In this document: piece by piece, positions 8,492-17,215 of the stretch
Numbering within the stretch: the stretch's first letter is position 1
Layout: the number at the start of each line of letters is the position of its first letter
Assembly: GCA_020846875.1 (NCBI GenBank)
Contig: JADLDB010000078.1
Location: 1 to 44,302 of the forward strand
From: Myxococcales bacterium
Lineage (GTDB): Bacteria > Myxococcota > Myxococcia > Myxococcales > Myxococcaceae
Direction of reading: 5' to 3'
DNA length: 44,302 bases
The notes under the pieces: generated by a model
What the model was told of the DNA's origin: nothing
What the model saw: only the letters and a program-made list of their open reading frames with translations
Databases searched by the model: none
Program-made: the position numbers and the translations under genes

Positions 8492-9298
8492 GTGGGATCC
8501 GTTGCGATCGCAGGACGCCGAAGACGCCTGGGTGAGCTGCTCGTAGACGCTGGACTGCTCAACGAGGATCATCTCAAGGCCGCGCTCAACGAGCAGCGGC
8601 GCTGGGGCGGTCGGCTGGGCCGGACGGTGGTGGAGATGGGCTTCGTCAAGGAGCCCGACATGGTGCACGTCCTGGCGCAGCAGCTCAGCCTGCGCAGCGT
8701 GGATCTCGACAACACGCGGCTGCCGGAGCGGATCACCGACTGCCTGCGCCTGGATCTGGCCGAGCGCTACGGCGTCTTCCCTCTCGGAGTGGACACCAGC
8801 GGCCACACGCTCTTCCTCGCCACCAGCGATCCGACCAACGTCGAGCACGCGCAGGAGCTGGAGTTCGCCACCAACATGAAGCTGGAGCTGCTGGTGGCGA
8901 CCGGCTCGTCGATCGACCGGGCGATCCGCAGGTACTACTTCGGCGAGAACGTGGTGCCCACGGCCACCATCCGCCCGGAGAACCTGGGCGTCAACGAGAC
9001 CACCTTCGAGCTGGACGAGCTTTTGGGCGAGGCGCCCAACACCCCGCCGTCCGCGCCGTCGCCGCGCCCGAAGCAGCCCCCCCCCTCCGCCACGCCCATG
9101 GAGCCGCCTCCCACCGCGCCCAGCGCCGAGGTGGCGGCGCTCAAGCACGATGTGGCGCTGCTGCGGGAGCAGGTGGTGGCGCTGGAGACGATCTCTACCT
9201 CGCAGGTGCGGGCGCTGCGCGTGCTGCTGGAGATCCTGATCGAGTCGGGCCTGGTGACGCGCGAGGAGTACCTCGATCACCTGCACCGGCCGGAGTAG
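8492..9298 (+). CDS. MshEN (type II secretion GspE N-terminal) domain protein
   Basis: This is 268 residues from the GTG at 8492; the longer open frame upstream lacks coding character. Residues ~10-65 carry the two-part MshEN signature: RLGELLVDAGLLNEDHLKAA, then GRLGRTVVEMGFV with a following helix. This is the pattern that binds c-di-GMP in MshE and related ATPases. No ATPase domain follows. After the domain come a proline-rich linker (~185-215) and a C-terminal helical stretch with heptad character (VAALKHDVALLREQVVALE). This makes it a stand-alone adaptor or sensor rather than a pilus or secretion motor. It ends six bases from the convergent cNMP-binding gene. Ligand binding is inferred from the motif only. 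Confidence 0.85.
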   Translation: MGSVAIAGRRRRLGELLVDAGLLNEDHLKAALNEQRRWGGRLGRTVVEMGFVKEPDMVHVLAQQLSLRSVDLDNTRLPERITDCLRLDLAERYGVFPLGVDTSGHTLFLATSDPTNVEHAQELEFATNMKLELLVATGSSIDRAIRRYYFGENVVPTATIRPENLGVNETTFELDELLGEAPNTPPSAPSPRPKQPPPSATPMEPPPTAPSAEVAALKHDVALLREQVVALETISTSQVRALRVLLEILIESGLVTREEYLDHLHRPE

Positions 9299-9304
9299 CG
9301 CGGC

Positions 9305-11689
9305 TCAGATCATCTCTGCGGCGGCGTTGGCCTTCGCCCGCTCGTCGGTCAGCTCGCTGACGTGCGCGAGGATCTGCGGGTGGCTCAGGATCAGCCGGTC
9401 GAAGTCCTCGCGCGGGAGCCGCAGCAGCGAGGTGTGCCGCGCCGAGCTGACGGTGGCGGTGGCGGGCGACCGCGTGAGCAGGCTCATCTCGCCGAACAGC
9501 TCGCCTTCCTTGAGCGACGCCACCTCGCGGCCCTTCACCGAGACTGAAACCTCGCCCGACAGCACCACGTACAGCCCGTCGCTGCTCTGACCTTCCTTGA
9601 TCAGCACCTCGCCCTTCTTCACGTCGCGGGCCTTGAACTTCTGCACCAGCTCGCGGCGATCGGATCTGGAGAAGGGGCGGAACAGCGCAGAGCCCTGCAT
9701 CAGGTTGGACAGGAGGCGCTGGCGGCAGAACTTCTTGAGCGCGGTGGAGACCGAGGGGTGCTTCGCCGAGAGCTCCTTGAGCACCCCGGCGCCGATCTCC
9801 AGCACCTGGGTGTCTTCCTCGGTGGCGAGCACCGAGGCGCTGCGCGGGGCTTCGGACAGCAGCGCCATCTCTCCGAAGAAGGCGCCTTCCTCCAGCTTCG
9901 CCAGCTCGCGCTGCTCCGGGCCGTCGGCGCGCACCACCCGCACTGCGCCCGCGCAGATCACGTAGAAGGCGTCGCCCCTGCTGCCCTGAGCGATCACCGC
10001 GTCGCCCGGCTCGAAGCGCTTCAAGGGGCACTTCTCGAAGAGTGCGATGAAGGCGTCGGGCGGGAGATCGGAGAAGAGCGGGATCTTCGGCAGCGCGCCG
10101 GCCTCGAGGCGCGGCTCCTCCGGGGCCTCCATGGCTTCCTCCGCAGCCTGCGCCGGCGTGGGGGGAGCGCCGCGCTCCGCCAGTCCCCGCGCGGCGGCGG
10201 CGTCGACGGCGTGGAGCAGCGAGTCGCCTTCCAGATCCAGCTCGGTGAAGGACGCCTGCGGCCGCGACGGTGCGGGGGCCTGCGCCGCTGGCTCATCGAA
10301 CTGGGTGAAGGCCTGCAGGCTGCGCTCGAGATCGGACGACGCGGACGGGGAGGCCTCGAGCGTGGAGGCCGGCGCGGCGGCAAGCGCGGGCGCGGCGTCT
10401 CCTGCAAAACCAGGCGGCAACCAGATGCGGCTGCCCGAAGGCGTGGACTGGAAGGGGGGGGGCTGCGGCGGCAAGGAGTCGCCGCTCCGGCGGGGCTTGA
10501 GGCCGGGAGGAGTGAAGGCCGGCTCCTGGGGACTGGGCCCGGGCCCGGGGATCACCTCCGGAGGCTGCGGCGGGACGGCGATGGGCGCCGGCGGCGGCGA
10601 GCTGACGATGAGCTCGGTCTCGGCCGGCTCGGGAGGCGGCGGCCTGGGCAGCGGGGTCCTGGCCATCGCCTCGGGGGCAGCCCTGGCGGCCACCGGCGGC
10701 GGAGGCGGAAGCGGGGCCTCGTCCGGCACCTCCACGGTGAGCTCATAGACGGGCGCGGAGGGAACGGGGGGCGGAGGCTGCGACGGCGGCGCCCCAGGAG
10801 GCGGCTCGTCGACCGCCTCGTCCAGATCGTAGACGGGCGCGGGCAGCGACTGCCCCTGCACCACCGGCTGAGGCGTGGGCGAGAGGCTCTTGCCCGGCAC
10901 CACCGGCACCTGGAGCTCGGGCGGGAGCTGATCGCTGGGCGGCGGAGGGCCGGGGGGCAGGAGGCCGGGATCGAGGGCCCCGGCGTCGAGGGGGATCTCC
11001 ACCTCGCCGGTAGTCGGCAGGCCCAGGTTCAGCTCGATGTCGATGGGCGCGGCCTCGACGGGCCTGGGCGCCTTCGGGCCTTCATCCTCCACCTCGATCT
11101 CGATCGCGTCCTGGCGCGTGAGCGGGCTGGGGCCCCTCGTCGCCGCCATGCCGCCGACGCTGGCGCGGCCGTCGTCCACCGGCACCTCGAAGGCCTCGAC
11201 CTCGATCGCGTCGGCGCGGTTGTTCGGCGACGGGACGTCCACCTGGCGGGCCTTCGAGGGCGGCGGCGGAGGCGCCTCGAGATCGAGAGCGCGCGGGTTC
11301 GCTGCGGGGCTTGCGTGGGCGGGAGCCGACGGGGGCCGGGAAGCGGTGGGCGGCTGGGACTTGGGGCCCGGGCGGGACTTCTGCGCGTAGAGATCGGCGA
11401 GCATCTTCTGCACGCCGGTGTGGGTGGGATCGACTTCCAGCACCAGCTTGCTGGCGGCGATGGCGCGGGGGAGGAAGCCGTCGCGCGCGAAGCCCTCCGC
11501 CGCCCAGGTGTAGGCGAGGACGGCCTTGTCCTTCTTTCCGGCCTTCAGCCACGCGTCGCCGAGGCGCAGCCGCGCCTGGAGATCCTTCGGATCCGCCTTG
11601 CAGTACTCGTCGTAGGTCTCGGCGGCCTTGCCGAACTTCCCCTTGGAGAAGAGCTGGGTGGCCTTGTCCTTGAGCGCGCGGGCGTCCAT
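9305..11689 (-). CDS. TPR protein with two cyclic-nucleotide-binding domains
   Basis: This is a 794-residue protein. Residues 1-110 form TPR-like helical pairs (FGKAAETYDEYCKADPKDLQ). Residues ~115-525 are a proline/alanine-rich, presumably disordered linker with recurring acidic islands. Two cNMP-binding (CAP/CRP-type) domains follow at ~533-645 and ~665-785. The first has the phosphate-binding cassette FGEMALLSEAPRSASV with the Arg that contacts the cyclic phosphate. The second reads FGEMSLLTRSPATATV, with Ala at that Arg position, so it may bind another ligand or none. No DNA-binding domain is present, so it is a cytoplasmic scaffold or effector. It starts two bases after the HEAT-lipoprotein stop, in the same operon. 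Confidence 0.9.
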   Translation of the reverse strand: MDARALKDKATQLFSKGKFGKAAETYDEYCKADPKDLQARLRLGDAWLKAGKKDKAVLAYTWAAEGFARDGFLPRAIAASKLVLEVDPTHTGVQKMLADLYAQKSRPGPKSQPPTASRPPSAPAHASPAANPRALDLEAPPPPPSKARQVDVPSPNNRADAIEVEAFEVPVDDGRASVGGMAATRGPSPLTRQDAIEIEVEDEGPKAPRPVEAAPIDIELNLGLPTTGEVEIPLDAGALDPGLLPPGPPPPSDQLPPELQVPVVPGKSLSPTPQPVVQGQSLPAPVYDLDEAVDEPPPGAPPSQPPPPVPSAPVYELTVEVPDEAPLPPPPPVAARAAPEAMARTPLPRPPPPEPAETELIVSSPPPAPIAVPPQPPEVIPGPGPSPQEPAFTPPGLKPRRSGDSLPPQPPPFQSTPSGSRIWLPPGFAGDAAPALAAAPASTLEASPSASSDLERSLQAFTQFDEPAAQAPAPSRPQASFTELDLEGDSLLHAVDAAAARGLAERGAPPTPAQAAEEAMEAPEEPRLEAGALPKIPLFSDLPPDAFIALFEKCPLKRFEPGDAVIAQGSRGDAFYVICAGAVRVVRADGPEQRELAKLEEGAFFGEMALLSEAPRSASVLATEEDTQVLEIGAGVLKELSAKHPSVSTALKKFCRQRLLSNLMQGSALFRPFSRSDRRELVQKFKARDVKKGEVLIKEGQSSDGLYVVLSGEVSVSVKGREVASLKEGELFGEMSLLTRSPATATVSSARHTSLLRLPREDFDRLILSHPQILAHVSELTDERAKANAAAEMI

Positions 11690-11691
11690 CT

Positions 11692-13788
11692 CTAGTGGCT
11701 GCCCTCCGTGCCCTTCCCGGTGCCCAGCCGCCCCACGGCCGACGACGCGGCGTCGCGCACGCGGCGGTAGTAGTCGCCCTTGAGCGCGTCGATGGCCTCG
11801 AGGTGCTGGGAAGCGCCGAGCCGGCCCAGTGCCTCTGCGGCGGCCGCACGGACCTCGGGGCGATCGCTGTAGAGATCGCGCGCCACCACGTCGGCCGACC
11901 GCGGATCCTTCATGCGCCCCAGCACGATGATCACCTCGCGGCGGGCCACGGCCGTCTGATCCTCGAGGAGCTGCTGCAGGGCCGGCACGGCGTCGGCCGC
12001 CTGCATCTCACCCAGGATGGACGCGGCCAGCGCTGCCTCGGCGCCGCCTTCCTTGATCAGCGCCACCAGCGCGGGCACCCCGTCGCGGGGAGGCGCGACT
12101 GCGCGCAACGGCTCGAGCAGCCGGGTGCGATCGCCCGCAAGCTGCCCGACCGTCTGCAGCACCACCCGCTGTCCGTCCGGCCCCGAGTCCACGAGGGCCT
12201 GGGCGGTGGCGCCCTGCACTGCGCGCTCGCCGTCGACGAGCCCTTCCTTCGCGTCCTCACTCAGGGCAGCCAGCGCCACCCACGCCGCGGCCCGCAGCGA
12301 CACGCTGCCGTCGCGGGTGAACGGCTGCACCTTCTCGCGCGCCCCGGCCACCTTCAGCTTGCCCAGGGCGCGGACGAGAGCGGCCAGCACCTTGAGCTGC
12401 TCCTCGGTGCCGTCGTCCACCACCTCGCGCGGGGCGCGAGGCTTGACCAGCGTCTTGCCTGCCTCCTGCGCGCGCTGCGCGTCGAGGGCCTCGATCCGCT
12501 TGAAGAGCTCGCTGGTGCGGCTCTTGACGATCGCCGATGGATCGTTGAGGGGGAGCGGCTGCGAGGGATCGAACCCGGGCGCGAAGGTGGCGGGCAGCTC
12601 GGCGGGGATCCAGTCGGCGCGGACGGGCTCCAGGGCCTTCACCTCGGCGTCCCAGGCCTTGAGCAGCGCTGCTGCGGACGAGGGATCGCCCAACTCGGCC
12701 AGGGCGTCGACGGCCAGCTTGCGCGTCTGCGCGTCGCTGGAGGTGAGAAAGGGGACGACCTTCGGCGCCAGCTCCTTGAGCGCGGGCCCGAGCGCGACGA
12801 TGGCGGCCAGGGCGGGCTGTGGGGCACCAGACTTGAGCTTCTCTTCGATCGGCTCGACGGGGCAGCCGCCTCGCCGGCGCATCTCCCGGCCGGCGGCCAG
12901 CACGTCCTGATCGCTGCCGGTGAGGACGAGCTCGCAGAGGGCCTTTGCAGTCTGGGGGCTCTTCGGCAGCGCGATCATCGCGGCGGTGGCGAAGGGGCTG
13001 GTGGGGCTCTTCTCCTGGGCGACGGCCAGCAGCTTGGGGAGCGCGGACTCGTCTCCGAGGGCGGCCAGGGCCTCGCAGGTGGCCTCGCGCAGCTCGGGGA
13101 AGTTCTCGTCGAGGAGCGCGGTGATCGCGGGCACGGCGCGGGCGTCGCCGGCGAAGCCCAAGCCTCGGGCGGCGGCGGCGGCGAGGACGACCTGGTTGTC
13201 CTTGAGGAGGGGGACGAGGCGGTTGACGGCTTCGGGGCGGCCGGAGCGGCCCAGCTCCTCGGCGGCGCCGACGCGCTCGGGGAGGGTGCCGTCCTGGAGC
13301 ACCTTGACGTTGCGCTCCCAGATGGAAGTGGCCTCGGCGGCGACGACGGAGGCCATGGCGCCGGGCATGTTGGCGCCCTTGAGTCCCTGGACGATGGCGA
13401 GCCGGGTGGAGCGGCCGCGGCGGGAGTACTGCAGGGTGAGGTACCCACGGGCCTTGGCGGACTTGAAGCTGGCGAGGGCGGCGGCGGCCTTGAGCTGGAC
13501 CTGCTCGTCGGTGTCGCCCAGGGCCTCGCCGAGGAGATCGACGACGCGCTCGTCCTGGCTCTTGCCGAGGGCGGTCATCGCCTCGGCGCGGACGATGGGG
13601 ACGGGATCGCGCGCGGCCTGGGTGAAGAGGCTCACGTCGTCGGCATCGAACTTCTCCGCGAGCTGCTTGACGGCGAGGGCGCGGACTTCAGGGCGTGCGC
13701 TCTGGAGATCGGCGATCAGCTTGTCGCGGCCGCTGGAGCACCCGAGGGCGAAGCTGGCAATGAACGCGAGGAGCGCCCGGCGCGACAT
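11692..13788 (-). CDS. HEAT-repeat lipoprotein
   Basis: This is a 698-residue protein with a lipoprotein signal (LLAFIASFALGCSSG, Cys17). Nearly the whole mature protein is built of alpha-helical HEAT/PBS-lyase-like repeats of ~30 residues. Examples are the segments with RPEVRALAVKQLAEK, VPIVRAEAMTALGKS and DPRSADVVARDLYSDRPEVR. A less regular section (~370-450) interrupts the array. It is probably a periplasmic or membrane-attached solenoid scaffold for protein-protein contacts. It is the penultimate gene of the minus-strand run and almost abuts the TPR/cNMP gene, which suggests the two proteins share a process. Function is unknown. Confidence 0.9.
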   Translation of the reverse strand: MSRRALLAFIASFALGCSSGRDKLIADLQSARPEVRALAVKQLAEKFDADDVSLFTQAARDPVPIVRAEAMTALGKSQDERVVDLLGEALGDTDEQVQLKAAAALASFKSAKARGYLTLQYSRRGRSTRLAIVQGLKGANMPGAMASVVAAEATSIWERNVKVLQDGTLPERVGAAEELGRSGRPEAVNRLVPLLKDNQVVLAAAAARGLGFAGDARAVPAITALLDENFPELREATCEALAALGDESALPKLLAVAQEKSPTSPFATAAMIALPKSPQTAKALCELVLTGSDQDVLAAGREMRRRGGCPVEPIEEKLKSGAPQPALAAIVALGPALKELAPKVVPFLTSSDAQTRKLAVDALAELGDPSSAAALLKAWDAEVKALEPVRADWIPAELPATFAPGFDPSQPLPLNDPSAIVKSRTSELFKRIEALDAQRAQEAGKTLVKPRAPREVVDDGTEEQLKVLAALVRALGKLKVAGAREKVQPFTRDGSVSLRAAAWVALAALSEDAKEGLVDGERAVQGATAQALVDSGPDGQRVVLQTVGQLAGDRTRLLEPLRAVAPPRDGVPALVALIKEGGAEAALAASILGEMQAADAVPALQQLLEDQTAVARREVIIVLGRMKDPRSADVVARDLYSDRPEVRAAAAEALGRLGASQHLEAIDALKGDYYRRVRDAASSAVGRLGTGKGTEGSH

Positions 13789-13843
13789 GGGGCGTTTCTA
13801 CCACAGGCGGCTGATCTGCCTCGGGTTTCTCTCGCGCGGGAGA

Positions 13844-14037
13844 TCACCGGACGAAGAAGGCCAGCGGCTCCCCGGCAAGCACCGCGGCGCAGGCCGCCTC
13901 CGGGCCGCGGCGCCAGACGATGACGTCGTGCGTGGCGTCGTCGAGGCTCGCCTCACGCAGGCCCAGCGGCGCAGCAGCCGCTCCACGCAGGCAAAGCTCT
14001 GGCCGTAGAACTGCGCGAAGGACACGAGATCAGTCAC
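13844..14037 (-). pseudogene. Small gene of ~65 residues with an apparent single-base frameshift
   Basis: Two adjacent minus-strand frames each look coding (nearly all codons end in G or C) but only over one half. From a GTG at 14037 the first frame reads MTDLVSFAQFYGQSFACVER then LLRRW. The second frame then continues LREASLDDATHDVIVWRRGP and ends in AGEPLAFFVR before a TGA at 13844-13846. The span is 194 bases, not a multiple of three. One extra G in the TGGG run (complement of 13962-13964) would join the halves as RRWGLREASL. It sits 93 bases after the rluB stop and 55 before the HEAT gene. Either a sequencing or assembly error or a genuine recent frameshift would explain it. No family is recognised. 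Confidence 0.45.
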
Positions 14038-14130
14038 TGGTGGCCTGTCGAGCGCTCCGAGCATGGGGGCGTGTACCGAGTGGCAGGAGGCCACCCACCT
14101 CCGTTTCCGCCAGGAAGTCGGAGAAAGCGC

Positions 14131-16236
14131 CTACTTCCGGCCCGGCCGCCCGCCACGGAAGCCGCCTCCACCGCCGCCGCGCGAGGAGCCGCTCGAGCGG
14201 CCGCCGGGCTTGAAGCCGCCGGAGCGTCCGCCCGCCTTGATGCCGCCCTCGCCTGCGCCGCGCGAGAAGCCGCCAGGGCGTCCACCCGACTTGAGGCCGC
14301 CCCCGCCTCCGCCGCGCGAGAAGCCACCGCGTCCGCCAGACTTGAAGCCGCCCTTGCCTGCGCCGCGCGAGAAGCCGCCAGAGCGCCCGCCGGCCTTGGG
14401 GCCGCCTTCGCCTCCGCCGCGCGAGAAGCCGCCGCGTCCGCCGGACTTGAAGCCGCCCTTGCCTCCGCCGCGCGAGAAGCCGCCAGAGCGCCCGCCGGAC
14501 TTGAAGCTGCCCTCGCCTCCGCCGCGCGAGAAGCCGCCACGTCCGCCGGACTTGAAGCCACCCTCGGCTCCGCCACGCGAGAAACCGCCACGTCCACCGG
14601 CCTTGAAGCCGCCCTCGCCTCCGCCACGCGAGAAACCGCCGCGCCCGCCGGACTTGGGGCCGCCTTCGCTTCCGCCGCGCGAGAAGCCGCCAGAGCGTCC
14701 GCCGGACTTGGGGCCGCCTTCGCTTCCGCCGCGCGAGAAGCCGCCAGAGCGTCCGCCGGACTTGGGGCCGCCTTCGCTTCCGCCGCGCGAGAAACCGCCG
14801 CGTCCGCCGGACTTGTAGCCGCCCTCGCCTTCACTTCGGGACCGTCCGCCTGACTTGAAGCCGCCCTCACCTCCGCCGCGCGAGAAGCCGCCGCGCCCGC
14901 CGGACTTGAAGCCGCCCTCGCCTTCACCTCGGGACCGTCCGCCTGACTTGAAGCCGCCCTCACCTCCGCCGCGCGAGAAGCCACCGCGCCCGCCGGACTT
15001 GTAGCCGCCTTCGCCTTCCCCGCGGGACCGTCCGCCTGACTTGAAGCCGCCCTCACCTCCGCCGCGCGAGAAGCCACCGCGCCCGCTGGACCTGTAGCCG
15101 CCTTCGTCTTCTCCGCGAGACCGTCCGCCTGACTTGAAGCCGCCCTCACGTCCGCCACGGGAGAAGCCACCGCCTCCACCGGCCTTGAACTCGCCCTCGC
15201 CTTCACCGCTGGAGCGCCTGTCCGACTTGAAGCCACCCTCGCCTCCGCCGCGGGAGCGTCCCCCAGGCTTGAAGCTCCTTTCGCCCCCGCCGCGCGAGAA
15301 GCCGCCAGCGCGCCCACCGGACCTGTAGCCGCCTTCGCCTCCGCGACGCGACAAGCCGCCGCCCTCGCCTGATTGGAAGACTGCTTCGCCTTCGGCACGC
15401 TCCGGCGCAGCACGCGCTGCACTCTTCTCGCCCTCCCCCTCTCCCCAGGGGGAGAGAGGGACTTCGCCATGTCCGTGCCGCCGCGCCGGCAACATCAGCT
15501 CGGGCTCAGCAAGCGCCTGCCCGTCCGCCACCACCTTCACCCGCCGCACCTCGTCCGCCGTCAGCTCGCGCAGCTCCCCCGGCCGAAGGCCCTTCACCGA
15601 CAGCCCCGCGTGCGCCGGGCGGAACAACCGCACCACCGGGTGGCCGATCGCCGCGCACAACCGCTTGATCAGGTGCTGGCGCCCCTCCGTCACCACCAGC
15701 TTGAGCCAGGTGTTGCGATCCGCCTTCTCGTAGATCGCCGCCTCCACCGCCTGCGCCATGCCGTCCTCGAGGCGCACGCCTTCCAGCAGCCGCTTCAGCG
15801 ATCCCTCGTCCGGCTCGCCCTTCACCTTCGCCAGGTACACCCGCGGCACCTGGTGCTTCGGGTGCATCAACTTGTTCGCCGTCTCGCCGTCGTCCGTCAC
15901 CAACAGCGCGCCTTCCGCGTCGAAGTCCAGGCGCCCCACCGGGAACACCCGCATGCCCGCGCTCTTCGTGAAGTCGGCGATCGTCACCCGCCCCTGCGGA
16001 TCGGACAGCGTCGTCACCACCGCGGGCGGCTTGTAGAGGAGGAACCAGTGCCGCTCGCTCGACGCCTCGACGGGCCGCCCGTCGACCACCACCAGGTCCT
16101 TGCCCGGCTCGATGCGCGTGCCCAGCACCGTCACCACCTCGCCGTTCACCTTCACCCGGCCGGCGGTGATCAACTCCTCCGCGTGCCGCCGCGAGGCCAG
16201 CCCCGCCCGCGCCAGGTACTTCTGAAGCCGCTCCAT
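14131..16236 (-). CDS. rluB: RluB/RsuA-family rRNA pseudouridine synthase with ~430-residue RGG-like tail
   Basis: Residues 1-250 are a complete pseudouridine synthase of the RsuA/RluB/E/F group. An S4 RNA-binding domain (MERLQKYLARAGLASRRHAE) is followed by the catalytic motif GRLDFDAEGALLVTDDGE, with nucleophile Asp104, and an EGRQHLIKRL segment. Members isomerise a uridine in 23S or 16S rRNA; RluB is the best guess because of the scpAB-rluB neighbourhood, common in many bacteria. Family enzymes are usually ~240-300 residues, but this one is 701. From ~275 to the end it is a low-complexity array of GGFSRGG, GGFKSGGR and SRGEGEGGYK units. Residues 260-270 are encoded by a dispersed palindromic repeat. 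It starts 13 bases after scpB. Confidence 0.93.
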   Translation of the reverse strand: MERLQKYLARAGLASRRHAEELITAGRVKVNGEVVTVLGTRIEPGKDLVVVDGRPVEASSERHWFLLYKPPAVVTTLSDPQGRVTIADFTKSAGMRVFPVGRLDFDAEGALLVTDDGETANKLMHPKHQVPRVYLAKVKGEPDEGSLKRLLEGVRLEDGMAQAVEAAIYEKADRNTWLKLVVTEGRQHLIKRLCAAIGHPVVRLFRPAHAGLSVKGLRPGELRELTADEVRRVKVVADGQALAEPELMLPARRHGHGEVPLSPWGEGEGEKSAARAAPERAEGEAVFQSGEGGGLSRRGGEGGYRSGGRAGGFSRGGGERSFKPGGRSRGGGEGGFKSDRRSSGEGEGEFKAGGGGGFSRGGREGGFKSGGRSRGEDEGGYRSSGRGGFSRGGGEGGFKSGGRSRGEGEGGYKSGGRGGFSRGGGEGGFKSGGRSRGEGEGGFKSGGRGGFSRGGGEGGFKSGGRSRSEGEGGYKSGGRGGFSRGGSEGGPKSGGRSGGFSRGGSEGGPKSGGRSGGFSRGGSEGGPKSGGRGGFSRGGGEGGFKAGGRGGFSRGGAEGGFKSGGRGGFSRGGGEGSFKSGGRSGGFSRGGGKGGFKSGGRGGFSRGGGEGGPKAGGRSGGFSRGAGKGGFKSGGRGGFSRGGGGGGLKSGGRPGGFSRGAGEGGIKAGGRSGGFKPGGRSSGSSRGGGGGGFRGGRPGRK
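14155..15370 (-). repeat. Degenerate tandem repeats encoding the Gly/Arg/Ser tail of RluB
   Basis: The 3' part of rluB is an array of related units, about 50-60 bases each, encoding GGFSRGG-EGGFKSGGR-type peptides. Exact 54-bp copies lie at 14656-14709 and 14710-14763, and a third copy begins at 14764. Other units alternate with a SRGEGEGGYKSGG type. All units keep the reading frame (54 = 18 codons), so copy-number change would lengthen or shorten the tail without disrupting the enzyme. Long open frames on the other strand and in other frames here are by-products of the repetition. Confidence 0.9.
15436..15461. repeat. Dispersed palindromic repeat, copy 1 (inside rluB)
   Basis: An inverted repeat CCCTCTCCCC (15437-15446), A, then GGGGGAGAGAGGG (15448-15460) lies within the coding sequence of rluB. 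It encodes PLSPWGEGEGE at the junction between the enzyme and its tail. A related copy lies at 19660-19683 in the end of xerD. Short G-rich palindromes of this type, recognisable by peptides such as LSPxGEGEGE or PSGERARER, are scattered through many GC-rich genomes. Confidence 0.7.
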
Positions 16237-16249
16237 GATGACCTTCTCT

Positions 16250-17215
16250 TCAGCCGTTGTCCGGCGTGGTGGGCGGCGACCCGCTGCCCGGGGGTTGCTG
16301 GTCCGGTGGAGGCTCGGGCGGATTGAGCACCTTGTCCGCCGTCTTCGAGGTCACGTCGGCGCGATCGATCGCCTGCTCCAACTCCGCGAGCGCCGCCTCC
16401 GAGGCCTTGTCCGCGTCAGCGACCCGCTGCTTGAAGGACGCGTCGGACAGCTCGTCGACGATCCCCGTCACCGGCTTCGGGGCCTCCTTCTCGACGATCT
16501 CCCGGCTCTCCTCGGTGAGCTCCTGGAATTCCCGCAGCGTGGGCAGCGCGTTCAGATCCTTGAGCGCGAAGAACTCCAGGAACTCGCGCGTGGTGCCGTA
16601 GAGGATCGGCCGGCCGACCTCCTCCTTCTTGCCGACGATCTTGATGAGGCGCCGATCGAGCAGCGCCTTCAAGACCGCGCCCGAGTCCACGCCGCGAATG
16701 TCCTCGATTTCTGGCCGCGTCACCGGCTGGCGGTAGGCGATGATCGCCATCGTCTCCACCGCGGCGCGGGTGAGCCGCTGGGGCTTCACCTTGAGGAAGC
16801 GGCGCACGTACTCGCTCGACTCCGGCGCGGTGCGGAACTGCCAGCCGCCCGCCACCTCGGTCAGCACCAGGCCGGACACGCCTTCGCGGCGATCGCCCTG
16901 CAGCGCCTCCAGGCCCTTCTGGATCTTCTCCCGCTCGATGCCGGTGGCCTCGAAGAGCTGATCGAGGGTGAGCGGCTGCGGCGCCACGAAGAGCACGCTC
17001 TCCAGCACGTTCTTCACCTGCTTCGCAGTGAGCCTCCGCGAGTGGGCGACGAGCTTCTCGAACGGCGTCTCCTGCTCGGTGGCGTCGATTTCCGCCGCGT
17101 CGACGTCCTCGAGCTCGGGGTCGCCCGCCGGCCCCTGGGTGACCGCCGCCACCTCTTCCTCGGAGAACTGCGCCGGTCCGCCGCTGCCGGGATCGCCGGC
17201 CTTATTGGTACTCAC
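16250..17215 (-). CDS. scpB: Segregation and condensation protein B
   Basis: This is a 321-residue protein starting at a GTG. ScpB is the winged-helix dimer (kite subunit) that, with ScpA, joins the SMC ATPase ring to compact and segregate the chromosome. The core at ~residues 60-245 shows the family pattern: [70 protein letters not shown] and [16 protein letters not shown]. It is longer than the usual ~180-220 residues because of an acidic N-terminal extension (~60) and a C-terminal tail (~75) ending in proline-rich sequence. It overlaps the end of scpA by 14 bases, so the two are translationally linked. Confidence in identity is high. Confidence 0.96.
   Translation of the reverse strand: MSTNKAGDPGSGGPAQFSEEEVAAVTQGPAGDPELEDVDAAEIDATEQETPFEKLVAHSRRLTAKQVKNVLESVLFVAPQPLTLDQLFEATGIEREKIQKGLEALQGDRREGVSGLVLTEVAGGWQFRTAPESSEYVRRFLKVKPQRLTRAAVETMAIIAYRQPVTRPEIEDIRGVDSGAVLKALLDRRLIKIVGKKEEVGRPILYGTTREFLEFFALKDLNALPTLREFQELTEESREIVEKEAPKPVTGIVDELSDASFKQRVADADKASEAALAELEQAIDRADVTSKTADKVLNPPEPPPDQQPPGSGSPPTTPDNG

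Noticed and set aside
14155-15370. CRISPR array
   Set aside because: Regular repeats are present, but they have no unique spacers, remain in frame within rluB and no cas genes are nearby.
14034-15470. Long open frames through the rluB repeat (Ala/Ser-rich on the same strand, Pro-rich PPREKPP on the plus strand)
   Set aside because: They are frame by-products of the 54-bp array. Only the frame continuous with the pseudouridine synthase domain has a recognisable start and domain.
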